DNA from: Conus ventricosus
Taxonomy: Eukaryota > Mollusca > Gastropoda > Neogastropoda > Conidae
Assembly (NCBI GenBank): GCA_018398815.1
Contig: CM031595.1
Span: 45,222,021-45,286,020, forward strand
Reading direction: 5' to 3'
Length of the DNA: 64,000 nt
The position numbers were made by a program, and so were the translations under genes. Shown here piece after piece: positions 37,901-50,333 of this stretch (position 1 is its first letter; every line of letters begins with the position of its first letter). Under the pieces are notes generated by a model that was not told the DNA's origin, did not search any database, and saw nothing but the letters and a program-made list of their open reading frames with translations.

Positions 37901-40900
37901 CGACCTCCACACCAAGGGATGGTGCAAGTCTGGATGTGCATACAGCCAGCGATTTAGCCCAGGCCAGTTCAGTCTTAGAACACATTAAGACAGAGGTGAC
38001 AGAAGAGGAAGACTTAGAAACTGGACACACCATTGATGACTCTACTGTTCATGATGAAGATGAGCTTAGTTCACCCTTTGAAGTGATGTCACCAACTGAA
38101 CTGCAGGAAACAACTTTCATGGCTGCTGACACATGCTTTGGACAGATGGCCACCTCCGCTGATTCCGCGGCTTCGGGAAGTGACTTTGCTGACATAGTGA
38201 CTTCTGATATCAAAGATGATGTCATGACGAATGGTCCAACCGAGGTGGAGTATGTGGCAGAGTATGATGCTGAAGCAGGGAAAGACCAGATGATGGCCTC
38301 TGATGAGTTGAAAGAGCGGCTAGAAGAAGCAGTCATGAGTGATACAGAGTGTGAAGAACAGGAAGAGGAAGAGAGTGGGTTAGCAGCTGCAGTGTGGACA
38401 GCTGAGGAAGAGAAAGGTGCCAGTGGTGCTGAAGCAACACTATCTGAGCTCCAGTTGCCTCCTGGAACTGATGTGAACATGTCCATGTCAGACCAGACTC
38501 TGTATGGCTTGGAGATGCCTTCAGAGGAAACGGCCACAATGTCAACATCTCTGCAAAGAGACCTGATGACTAAATCTGAAACAGACCAAGACTCTGACCG
38601 CACTCAACCCCCAACTGAAGTGACTTTCAGAACAGATGAACAGGTGTCAGATCAGGTGGAAACCTCTGCTGAACTGAGAGCTAGTGCGCTTTTTGAAAGT
38701 GATGAAATCACTTCTGCTGAAGCCCACCAATAGCTGCAGTACCAGACCAGCAACAAGTGGTGGAGGACAGGGAAGATGAAGAAGAAGATGATGCAGTTGA
38801 AGAAATTAAAGAAGAAGCTGTGGCACATCCTGAAACCCTCACTGCAGCAGCGACTGAAGAAGAACCATACCAGCTTGACCCAGGCTCCCTGTACCCAGGG
38901 AAGCGAGCCCTTGAAATTCAGATTCCTGTTACTACTGATGTCACAGAAGACCCCCAACAATTCATTGAGGAAGGAGAACATGAAGAATATGAAGGAGAAC
39001 CAATTCCAGAACGAAGATTGGAAGAAGACTTTGACTTAGATGATGACAATCTTCTGGGGGAAGCTGCAGGTGGAGAGGAGGAGTTCATGGAACAAGAGGC
39101 AGAGGAGATGGAGTACATGGAAAAACCAGAGGAAGAACTGCTTCGTTTAAAGGATAGCAAGCCTGAATCTGAGGATGAAGATGAGGATCAGCAACAGGGA
39201 GAGAATGTTCAGGCAGCTGGCCTGTTAGGTGTGCAGGGGTATGATGACCTTGAACGACCTCTGTCACCTACTCCTGATGCTTTTCGGCAAATGTTCTTTG
39301 GCAGGGAAGATGACAAAGAGCCTGAAAGCCCAGCTCAATCTGGTGCTGAAGAAGATATAGAAAAGACCGCAAGTCACTTTGTGGAAACCATATTAGAAGA
39401 TGTGAAAGAGAAAGTGCAAACACTGTCATCAGCAAAGTCTGCTGAAAAAGAAGAACTCACAAAGCTAGAAGACACAGAAGATGCTGCAGTGGAAGAGGAT
39501 AGAAAATTAGAGTTTGAAGAACCAGAAGATGAGCTACCAGAGGATAAGCAACAGAAGGATGATGCAGAACAGTTGGATGAATTTTTGCCAACAGCTTCAG
39601 CTCGCACCCAGCAGACAAAAACAACTGTACTAATGAAGCAACTTTCGGAGGACATTCCAGGCATCACTATCACTGAACATCTGTCAGGGGTTGACTCAGA
39701 AAGCATAGAAGAAGAGGAGGAAATGGATGAAACTGATTACCCCATTGCTCAAGATGATTCCCGTGTCCAGTGTGTTCCTGAAGAGGAAGAGGAAGAGCAG
39801 AAAAAAGTTCCAACTGGTGATGATGTAGATGGAAGAGAGGATGACAGAAGAGAGGATGAACTACACTTCATTGAAACCTCAGCAGATACAGAAATGCAGT
39901 TTGAAATGACCATCGAACAACCAGAAGGCAAGTCTCAGTCTTTTTTAGCGGGGAGTGATCCAGCCTCAGCTCATACATTTGCATCTGCTGGGCATCTGCC
40001 TCTCAGAGATGTTTTCTCTGTGTCATCATCAAAGGTGGAAGCTGGAGCTGGATCGGATGAAGAATTTGAAATCATGGAAGCTGACATCAAAATGCAAGAC
40101 TATGCTGAACCTTTGAGCCCAGAAGACCATGGGGATTCTTCCAGTGTAGATAGTTTTGCTACTGTAGTAGCGGCTGATGCTGAGGATGAAGACGAAAATG
40201 AAGATGAAGGCGATGTAGAAGACAGACTGGCAGAAATTGCTTCCATGTCATCCTCAATGCATTCAGACATGCAGTTAACACAAGCAGAAGTGGATGAAAG
40301 ATTTGAGGAAACCGAGGATGAGGAAATAAAAATCCCACAGGAATGGCCCAAAGCAAAAGACTCTGTCAAGGAATCAGACTTCTCTTCTTCCACTGAAAGT
40401 GATCGCTATGATTCCAAGGAAAATGAGCTTTCATCTTCAGTAGAAAGTGACAGGTATGCTGGCAAAGAAGAGCTTTCTTCTTCTGTCGAGAGTGATCGGT
40501 ATGGTAGCAATGTTGAAATGTCTTCCTCAGTAGAGAGTGATCGTTATGAATTTGTAGACAGAGCTGCATTGTCGGTCATCACTGAACTGTCTGAGGAAGA
40601 ACAGTTTGAAATGATTGAGAAGGATGACTTAGGAAATGAAACTGGTCCCGAGTCAGATCCTCAAGAACAGTTCCATTGCTCTCCCCCAGAGGGTCCTTCA
40701 CGATCGCCTGGTTTTGGGGCACTCGATACTTCACTAAACCACTGCATGACAAAGATGATGCTTCAGTTTCCTCTTCACTGCTTGAGTTTGAAAGACTTGA
40801 GAAGCAGATGGGTAATTCAGGATCCAGCTCTATTGACACTTCAGACAAAGAGAGTTTTGGTGGTTCTTATGATGAAAGAAAACATCATGAGTTTCTCGTG

Positions 40901-42413
40901 TCATCCTATGAGGATAAAAAATTTGAATATGGATCATTCGATGAAAAGAAATTGTTGAGGTACAAACGAGAAATGGAAAGAGACGATTTCTCAACAACTT
41001 CCTCACTGGCAGAATTTGAAAAGCTTGAACGACAGATTGACCAACAGGGCTCCAACAGTTCAGTGGAGGAGAAGTGTGCTGCAGAAAGCAAGAGCAGTGG
41101 TGGAAAATCTGGCTCTGGCTCTGGTTCTGGCTCAGTGGCAGGCTCAGTGTCCTCACTGACTGAATTTGAAAAGCTGGAGGCTGAACTAGCAGCAGCAGAT
41201 TCTGATGACAGACGCAGCTCAGTGGACAGTTCTCTGCAGCGAAGAAGTGAGACCTCTTCTTTAGCTTCCCTCAATGAATTTGAAAGACTAGAGCGAGATG
41301 TGGTGGCGAACAATGAACTGGAAGCTGAGGCACAGAAGATTGTGTCGTATCTTGAGGCAGGCAGTCTTGATTCAGGTCGCATGTTCTACTACAGCAGTTC
41401 TGTTGGCTACAGTAGTTCTGATCTCAGTGAAGGAGAAGCAGCCAAAAAGGAGCAGGATAAGGACTCTCTTGAGGGTCAGGATGCAGTAGAGCATGACTCA
41501 CTGAGTGAAGGAGAGGACAAAGATGATGAACCAGACTCACTGGATGCAGATACCTCAGAGATGACAGACATGACATCAAGTGTCATCTTTGCTGGACCAG
41601 AACCACACGCCGCTCCTGCAGGGGCATCTCATGACATGGACACAGATTCCTTGGCTGGAGAGTGCATCATGCAGCTGTCCACCGATTCCCTTGTCCTTAC
41701 TCAGCAGATGCGTACCTCTGATTCCACCAAATTTGACACCGACTCTCTGCAGGAGCAGGAAGATATCATGGTAAGATCTGTGGACTCTTTAGAGCAGGAA
41801 AAACATTCTGACAAGTGTGATCAAGACTCTTTGCAAGAAGATGTAATGCACACATCAACAGACTCGTTAGAACTGGTTCAAGTAGAGCAGCAAATACCTG
41901 AGAATCTCATGTTGATGTCAGTAGAATCAGCACATTGGAGTATGGGGAGTTCAGGGGGAACTATGTGTAGATCGGAGGAGTCACATACTGATTCTCACGA
42001 TTTCATGCAAGTCTCTGCAGAATCAATTGAAGATCTGAAATCATCTCACACTGAACAAACTTTGAAGACTCAGCTAACAAAATCATCTGAGTATGTGCAA
42101 GAAGGAGCCTCCATAGAAGTGATGCATTATACTAGCAGTAGCACCACAGTAACCAAAACTCAGGTGACAAAATCTTTCGTTGACGAGGATGCCAATGTGA
42201 TGGAGTCCAGTGGCTACTCTCAAGATGATGATGAAGAAGATGAGAAGGAGAAGGAGAGCCCTTTCATGTCTTGGGGACCTTATCAAGAACAGAAGAAAGT
42301 GTACACAATGACTGAGTGGGAGGCCTTGAAGAAGAAGAAAAAGGAAACGCAAGAGGAGCGTTCAGGCACCTCCTCTCCACAATCAACTGAAGGCGAACCC
42401 GGTGAACCCGGAG
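34997..42413 (+). CDS. Giant ankyrin-like gene, exon 9: second giant exon, with 5 frame breaks
   Basis: Acceptor CTCTTTTGTAG, donor AACCCGGAG before GTACTT. Length is 7,417 nt, and the frame steps back one base at five places (A-run 35026-35031, GG at 35696, A-run 36417-36421, CCC 38723-38725, AAA 40736-40738). Counting one missing base at each gives 7,422 nt, exactly 2,474 codons, phase 1 to 1. In order: an acidic start, five 30-residue repeats (35553-35992), SMESRLAQQELLQEM helix, two KVTF motifs, EDEED-rich stretches, four SSxESDRY units (40381-40554), four SSLxEFExLE units (40769-41293), alternating DTDSL/STDSL motifs (41640-41870), and a basic end with WGPYQEQKKVYTMTEWEAL then five Lys. 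No known catalytic domain. Open frames throughout argue for sequence errors rather than a pseudogene. Confidence 0.85.
35553..35992 (+). repeat. Coding repeat: five near-identical 90-bp units
   Basis: Units start at 35553, 35643, 35732, 35822 and 35912, each 30 codons (EPVMSETETDRAEEF, LVEEKVTTTEELE, then SH or PR). They differ at only a few bases; the second unit is one base short (89 bp), causing a frame break. The last unit stops after TTTEEL. The near identity shows recent expansion or gene conversion. Confidence 0.95.
40381..41293 (+). repeat. Coding repeats: SSxESDRY and SSLxEFExLE modules
   Basis: Four copies of S-S-(S/T)-x-E-S-D-R-Y spaced 16-18 codons (40381-40554) are followed by four spaced copies of S-S-L-x-E-F-E-(R/K)-L-E near 40769, 41003, 41151 and 41256. 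The second motif is amphipathic and may form short helices in otherwise disordered sequence. Confidence 0.85.
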
Positions 42414-45400
42414 GTACTTTCACATTGCCAGCATTGTTTACATGTTGTCAACATGACTTTTTGTTTCTTTGCTTAGAGGTTAGACGGTGAGCTTCCTGCT
42501 AATGTGCACTGCTCTTTAAGCATCCTGCATGGATATTGCTTCTGGGTTCATGTGTCTCATCGCTGATTGTGACATTTCAAAGTAAATGTTGTTAGATTCT
42601 TTTGTTTTTGTTTTTTTCGTGTGTGTGTGTGTGATCTGTCAATTTTTGGTGTTATTCTGCTGTCCCCTCTCCCCCCAAGTTTTGCTCAGTTTGTTTTGAT
42701 CATGTTTTGCTCTGTTGGTCTTGTCTTAATATTGTCAAATGTTGGATTATGAAGTTATTTTATCTCTTGTTTGTGCATTGTGTCAAATGTCTTTTATTTC
42801 ATAGTACCTGTGTATAGTTACACTTTTTGAATGTTTCCTTCCATCTTCATTTGAGCCTAACAGTTTTAATGCTATTGGGGTTCGGAAGAAAAAAAGTTTT
42901 TCTTCTTTTTTTTTTTGTCCATTCTGTAGAATCATTAGAATTTCAGAAAATTTCTGTGTGCCTGAAGATTTCACTTTTTCTTTCTTTTGTTTTCATTTGG
43001 GTTGTGGATTTTATTTTTGTAGTTAAATATCAGCATTGATCTTCCATGTATGTGTGTACTTTTGTGCACATATTGAGAAGAAAACTTATGTGATGTGTTA
43101 TTACAACTGACAGGCGTAATTCTGGGGCCTATAATGAAAACAACAAAAGAAAAACCTGATTTGAGGCCTATGGAGCAAGTTTTTTCATTACTAGTTTTTT
43201 CATTACTAGTTTTGAAGCAGACTCGTTATTCTACCATCTAATATACAAGAAAATACAGCTTTATGCAAATTCCAAAGGGGCTTAACTGCATTTTTGTAAA
43301 GGCTCATATTGACAACAATACTTAAGATGCACAGGGCAACAGTCTAGGTTTATGCCTCTTTAACGCACAATAGTTAATAACAATGATGCTGTTTGTAGCA
43401 TCTGGAACTTTGGCTTTCCCCTCATGCCGCAGTCATAGTTCATGAGTGTAAATTCATGCACTGCACTGTGAAACATGAAGTTTCTTTAGCTGATATCTCT
43501 CAGACAAGATGCAGCAAAAACTGGAGTCATCTCACACATACTTACCAGAATGCAGAAATAATGGCAGCTAACTATGATACTTCAGGGCTGTTCTGTTCTG
43601 TTTCCATCATATGTGTTTAGGAAGCAGGGGAAAGGGGATAAGTCAGATGTTTGGTGACTGGAGAGATGGTATTTTGATAGATGCACTACAGAATGATATC
43701 ATTGGTGTTTACTTGTGACATAGAGATGGTATTTGATTTTTGTTTGTAAACATGGCACTCTGCATGACTTTTCATGTTGGGATATTGGTCCATGTCCAGG
43801 ATATAATTAGAAGATCCAAACTTAGATTAGGTGTTTTTTTTTTCAAGTATCTTTTTTCCATAGGTCACTCTGTGATCACAATGTTTTAAATGGCTTGTTA
43901 GCAGCACAGATGAATCTACAGTTTAGTTCCAGTTTGCCATAAGATCTTTTTACATGGAAGTGTTTGTATGCTTATCATCTACATTACTCTTCGCTGGACA
44001 CCAGACTCTGTTCATTTATTCCATGCTATAAACAGAAGCAGGTGAAGAAAGAAAAAGACAGATATATTCATAACATTGTTTGAAATATTTGTCTGGAAAT
44101 CGGTGGAATTTGAGCCCCCCTCCCCCTCCCATATGGCAATTTTTTTTTTTCAATCATCCCAAAGTGATATTCTTTCTTTCAATATTTGCATTGAATTTGG
44201 ATGTTGTTTTAACAAAATGTTATGGGTAAAATTGTTTTATTGCTCCCATCCCCTCCTGCTTAATCCTGGCTTCCTCCCTGCAAATTAACAATTTGGTTTT
44301 TGTCCATGTGTTGTATGACTTCTGAATGTAACTAGTTCGGAGGAAAATTGCGTATGTTTACATAGATGTTCATATAAATTGTGGTTGCTGTCCTTGCCAC
44401 CTGCTGTTACACTACCTTTGAATGTCAGTTGTGCATCAGTGTTGCATTTGATTATATACCCCTTATTTTCTGTTGTTTAGATTTGGGTCTCCTTGTGTAG
44501 ATGTTCTTATCACATTGGATATTTTTTTTTACTTTCTTTTTTTTCTGTGATTCGCTCCCAAGCACCCAAATTATCCCTCCCATTCCTCTCTTTTATGAGG
44601 TTGATCTTTTTAATTTCTTACACCATTTCAAGCAGTGGTTTTGTTCATCAGAGAAAAGCTCTTTTCGTTTTGTTTTATGTGGTTTTTTTTTCAATCTGTG
44701 CAGTAACAGCAGGTATTTTCACCTGGGTCTTCTCATGCTCGCCCTTGCCCCCCATTTTCTGAGCTTTCCTTTTCACACGATGTGTTCGCTTTTGATCTTT
44801 TTTGTCTTTTTTTTTGTTGACAAGTTTCTGACCCTGTCATTGGGAGTGGATTTCAAATGTAGATATTTTACATTTTATGCTATTTCTTTGCTTTTACATG
44901 TTTGCCAGATTTGCGATAGATGTGTATAAAAAAAAAATGCTATGCATTTCTTACTGAGCCATGAAGTCTCATGAACTGCAAGAACATTCTGATATACTTT
45001 AAATTGATTCATTATTTCATCTGAGAATCAGTAAATGTATTATGCTGGTGATGAAGATATGCGTGTTTTTTGTTTTTGTTTTTGTTTTGCAAAAATATTT
45101 GATGACATTTGATCTCTGTGTGTTGTAAAAAGTTAGAGATGATACCAAGTGGTCAGGGTCACACAAATGATAATAATTTCCATGTGAATTAACGCTTCAA
45201 TAAACATCAGTCAAAACTTTGATCTTTACTAACCATGTTTATGTATTTAATCATTTTCTCTTACCTGTGAACATATGCTTGATGGCAAAACATGGACAAA
45301 TTGCTATTTTATGGTCTAAATCTGTGTGAAATTTTGATTATGCTATTTATACTGTATACTAAAAGTTAATGGTTGGTTATTTTGTAAGAATGCTAATTTT

Positions 45401-45559
45401 TTAACAAAGTTTCTACTGTCTGTGCACAAAGATATGTTGTATGATTTTTATTTTTGATTTTCTTTAGCATGCTGTGTATATCATATGTATTTCTCTGTAA
45501 TTTAGACACTTGTTTTGTGCGAAAACAGAAGCATATTAATGTGATTATTTTGTTTGTTT

Positions 45560-45621
45560 GGATTTTACTCTTCAGTAGCATAATGGTATTGGATTTTACT
45601 CTTCAGTAGCATAATGGTATT
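45560..45621 (+). repeat. 31-bp perfect tandem duplication
   Basis: GGATTTTACTCTTCAGTAGC plus 11 more bases (ATAATGGTATT) occurs twice in direct tandem without a mismatch. Confidence 0.95.
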
Positions 45622-46008
45622 CAATTATACTTATTAACTGAAGAAAAACTTTTTCCCAAGGGAAAACCAGATAATTGTTTTGCATGAAAATATGTGATAA
45701 TGTTGTTGAATGGTGACAGTAATACCTTATTTACATGCATAACATTCAAGGACAGCATGAATATATGAATTTGTTGCGTGACCATGCACCTTTGGAAAAA
45801 ATATTACCATAAAGATTGAACGATGTATTATGTATATGTATGCTATCAGTTTGTTAAAATGCAACTTTATGAAGTGATTAGTGTAATTTGCTTTCTTGTT
45901 GTCATTGATTGTTGGGGTTTTTTTTTTTTCTTTCTTTTTTTTTCTTGTTTGAAAAATCATTGTCAATATACGATAATATCAAGACAATTTGCTCGTTTTG
46001 GGGTACAG

Positions 46009-46063
46009 CGGACAGATCAGGGGAACGCAGTCTTTCAGAAGAGGAGGAGGATGCCACTGGCGT
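46009..46063 (+). CDS. Candidate alternative exon, 55 nt, phase 1 to 2
   Basis: Acceptor TTTTGGGGTACAG before CGGACAGATC; donor GGCGT before GTATGTTG. With the G of exon 9 it reads A-D-R-S-G-E-R-S-L-S-E-E-E-E-D-A-T-G and leaves GT, which the first base of the last exon completes to Val. It has exactly the same length and phases as exon 10 (51393-51447). Using both would give a stop within five codons, so they could only be alternatives. The intron side of the donor matches consensus and the exon side is weak; a long T tract lies about 65-95 nt upstream of the acceptor. If the donor is not used, the frame stops at 46095-46097 and would form a short alternative C-terminus. Confidence 0.4.
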
Positions 46064-47569
46064 GTATGTTGACTTGATGTTGAAAACACAGTCTTGATGT
46101 CTTTTTGTTTCTTGTTATTTTTTTCCCCTAGGTGATTTGATTTCAGCTTCATAGATATTTGTTTGCAGAGTGAGGAACCATGCACAATATGTCCACACTG
46201 GTTCTGGTTATTTTTATGTTCACTGCTTTATCCATCGTGCAGGTTTTTGTTTTTGTTTCCTTTTCCTTTTTTTTCACAACAATGTTTTAATGTCTCTTTT
46301 TTTTTTTGGTCCACTTGACTTTTACTTGGTTTGTTGTTTCTGTTATCATGTATGTGATGATGCTGATTTTATCTGTGAAAAATTTAGCTTGTGGGCTCCT
46401 TCACCTCTGTTCAACAGAGCTTCTGTAGACCACAAATATATTCATGTATATAAGAGAGATAAATGAGTATTGAATTCAGTCCCTGGTGCCTTCGGTTTCC
46501 AGCACTGTCCTAGTGTAACATTATTGCTCTAAATTTAAAAAAAACAAACAGCCCCTTAGTGAGTTCTTTGTAAGTCTAGATTATTCCTGTGAACTGCCGT
46601 TCCAGGCCGTGTGTAGCCTATCAGGCTTGCTACTGGCTCTTGGTTACTCTCAGTCAAGAAGCACTTCCACATAACCACATAAACGAAGAAGAAACTCCCC
46701 AAATTCAGGTATATCCTCTCAGCCATGTGAAAAGTATCAGATAAGGACATACATTAGCACCCAGTGAAGGGGAAATTTAGAATTTTGATTAAAATGGTAA
46801 ATTAAAGTTAGTCTTAAAATCAAACAGTGAAGTTTTTATTAAAAAAAAAAGAAGAAGAAGAAAACAGGAAAGAAAAGACAGCCCTGGGGACCGCTTATGA
46901 GGGACTCCACTTTGCAGAATGGTGACTGTAAGAGACAGGACATGCAAAATAGAAATGTTAATAAATCTGGAACTGGTGCCTTGGACATCCGGAAACAAAA
47001 TGGCCCAAACATTGAAAATCATTTCTAGAAAAACAAGAATTATGTGAAATGATAGCCTAATTCGTCATTTGTTTGAAACAGTTAAGCAGGAGTATATAAA
47101 TGATTCTTGACTGCTGATCTTTGAGGATGTTCTGAAGATTTACAATAGGGAAAAAAAAAACAAAAAAAAACAGAACAGAAATCGTCAACATTTGGGTCAT
47201 AGACTGTTCGGGACTGATGGCATTAAATGAAAGACAGATAAATGTGTATAGATAATGATGTTTAAAGACATATGCATGAAAGGACAAATAGGTGTTTAAA
47301 GGTGTGTGTGCACGCGAGTGCATGAAATATCAGGAGTATGTAATCAATATCAGCGGACTGTCATGTGCTTACCCCTCCGCTTTCTCCCATTCTCCAGCTA
47401 CCCCTGGTAATTCTCTTCCTATTAGTTTGAATGAAACTTGTCTCATTTAACCCTAAGTGTTTTTCTTTCTCTCTCAATACATTTAAATCCAAGTCTCTTT
47501 TTGCCACTGTCGGAACTCATAGTACATCTTTCTTTCATGGGATTTTTCAGCCATTGATTACCTCATAGT

Positions 47570-48180
47570 TGAGCTCTATCCACTTAGTGAATCTGTCTTT
47601 GGAACTGTTGAATCAACTTCCTGACTAGCACTGCAGGTTACTGTATCTTCCAAGCCTGATTGATGCTGGGTTATGTTATGAAAAGAAGAGTAGTTTACAG
47701 CTCTGTCAAGAGTCTCAGACCGAAATGGAACTTAATGACATTGAAGGATTATTACCAATAACTTCAGACTAATGCTGCTTTTGGTACCAGTTCACCTAAC
47801 TCATTGTTACCCACTCATCTAGCATGTGGTTGGTGAATAGGTGCCACAAGTAGAATAGTTTTGAGTTATTGGCTTGTAGTCGTTTACTCTAAGAGAACAA
47901 AACTACTTTTCTTATTTAGACAGTAACTGTGGTCAGTTGTAGGGAGAGGGGTGAGGGGCAAGGGTTTGGGAGAGTTGCTAAATGTGAGGTGCCCTGTGTT
48001 GTATCAGATCATATCTGAACCTCATTGAAGTGAAGCCCCATGATGACTTGATAGAGATTGCTCCCATGGGACTGCCAAGACTGAGACTGTGACAGGACAT
48101 TACTGGATATGGCATTGTTGAGATGAGCGATAATGAACTATGTGGGAGTGTTGCCTTTGAGAGGCCATGCAAGATGAGAC
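47570..48180 (+). repeat. Dispersed repeat, weak copy B
   Basis: Contains TTCCTGACTAGCACTGCA, GTATCAGATCATATCTGAAC and ATTGCTCCCATGGGACTGCC, which resemble blocks of copies A and C in the same order. The match is weak and boundaries are unclear. Confidence 0.3.
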
Positions 48181-50297
48181 CAAAAAAAAAATGAATAAAC
48201 GAATAAATGAAATACTGATAACATCAGCAGTAAATAAGAAGATACTCAAGTTGTTAAATGTGAGCAATCTGGTGCACTTTTTTCTGCACCAGTTTGTCCA
48301 GAGATTTACTTAAAAGATGTGCGTGTATATATGTGTGTGCGCTTGTGAGTGTGTGTGTGTGTGTTCCATCTTTGGAAAGCTGCTTGTTACAAAAGTTGTA
48401 ATAGATCTGAATGAAATTCATGTTTCCAGAAAAGTATTCAGGAAGAGTTTACACATGTGTGGCTTCCTAGCTTCAGGTTTTCCTGCTCCAGTTTTTTTTC
48501 CCTACCTTTGTCTGGTCAAATTTTCTGACATCGAAGAATCATTCACCTGTTCTTTTTTCTACTGCTTTAAGTCAGTATTGAATGTGTCAAATTTCTCCTG
48601 TTTGTGCTCTTTGAAATGGTTTCTGTCTGGTTTTGTGTTCCAGTGTATTGTCTTTGTAAGGTGGTCTCAAAGTTGCAAGTATTTCTAATTCACAAGGACA
48701 GCTTCTTCGCTATGCCACTGGTGTACATTTCTTTGCTTGGTTACCCTGCCCATTCTGGATGTATGGTTTTTGTTATTGCTTTTCATTTTGACCTGATTCA
48801 CTTCATACCATCAATTTTTCTTTTAAAAAATTTTTTTTTAATTTTTATCTTTTATAGTTCATAACCATGGTAACTTGTCAGGGGCTAGAAACAACCTCCA
48901 AACCATGAGAAATCCACTGTGCCAAGTCAAACAGATACATTTCAACCCCTCTCCCCGCCATATTCCATTCAGTATCTTGGAAAGGATAAGTGATGGGGGA
49001 TAAATTACACTACAAAGTTCTCCTGACCAAGATGGTCAGATAGCGAAGGAGACACCACCATTCTGCTTCACTTGCAGGTAAAAATAAATGAGTTAATTAA
49101 TTATAAGGAACTCATTCTGACGGTCTCACAGAATTAAAACAAACAGATGAAAATAAATGATTAGGAAAAGAGGAGAAAAGTAGAGACACAAAGTATAAGG
49201 ATATTTCCAGAACAAAAGTTCCAGAGTCTACAGTTTATAACTGAAGGACACCCCTTTGCACAAAACTGATTACTAATTTGAGAGAAAATTAGCTATTTGA
49301 GAGAAAATTAGCTTTCTCCCTACCTCCTCTTCATCTGAGAATACAGTGACTGAGGAGACTGTACATTTGTATGGAGTTATTTTATATGTTGTGTGTGTGT
49401 GTGTTGTGGATTTTGTTTACACAAATTGCCTGAGTGTATTGTTGGGGATTGAATATCTAAAATTACTGTCGGTGCAGGCAGTTTGTGACACATTTGGTTC
49501 ATTTATTCATTCCACTGCTTGTGCTTTTCAGGTTCCCACGGTGAATGGAGATTGCAAATCCCTTCAAAATTTGGCTGTTGTCAAAGAATTGCTGTCTTTG
49601 TTCATCCAAATTTGTATATTTTCCATCCTCAGAAGGCTGTCAATTCTTGATGTGTCTTTTTTGTTTGCATGATTTTGGGTTTGTTGGCAGTTTCTTGTGT
49701 TCTTATCTTGTGCACAAGTAGGAAGACAAAGCAATATACTACACAGATTCTTTCTTCACTCAGCTGATTCTATCTATTCACTTTTAATTGCATTTTTGGC
49801 ACTGTCTAGTTCCAGTCTTATTCTAATTCATTTGACTGTATTTAACTTACATAGTAAAGAAGCACAATTGTGAATACATAATTGTATGGATATCTTTCGT
49901 AAATGGGCTTGATCTGTTTTCCTTACCACTGATAATCAGTAAACATTGAACCAAACTCAGTGTCTTTCTCTTCCCACATGCATACATATTTCCCAGTCTT
50001 CATTATTCTGTTCTGTCTACACTCGCGTGGTCACTGTCAAATCATCAGCTTTCATTCTACCCATCATTCTTTCTGTGTACATGTCTTTCCTTCCTATCTC
50101 CTCTTTGATCTCTGTCTCCTCTCCTTTCTCCTCTCCTTAATCTCTTCTTCCACTTGTTCCCTCTTTCTCTACATCCTCTTCCTCTGTTTTTATTTACAGC
50201 TCTTTCCTTTTTTTAATGTATGTTTGCTTTTAGCATCAAAAGATTCGTATTCATATTTTTGGCATCCATACAATGCATATCATGTGAAAAGGCGATC

Positions 50298-50333
50298 TCT
50301 CTCTCTCTCTCTGTCTCTCTCTCTCTCTCTCTC
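50298..50333 (+). repeat. (CT)n microsatellite, short
   Basis: About 36 nt of CT with one CTGT interruption, inside a longer pyrimidine-rich stretch (50090-50400). Confidence 0.9.

Noticed and set aside
36460..38733. Separate gene starting at ATG/GTG 36460, and likewise starts at 38757 and 40676
   Set aside because: The starts are artefacts of frame breaks inside one exon; the protein sequence continues across each with one added base.
49346..49672. 108-residue open frame, and 57852-58097 and 58725-58950 frames
   Set aside because: AT-rich intron or intergenic frames without domain, codon bias or splice context.
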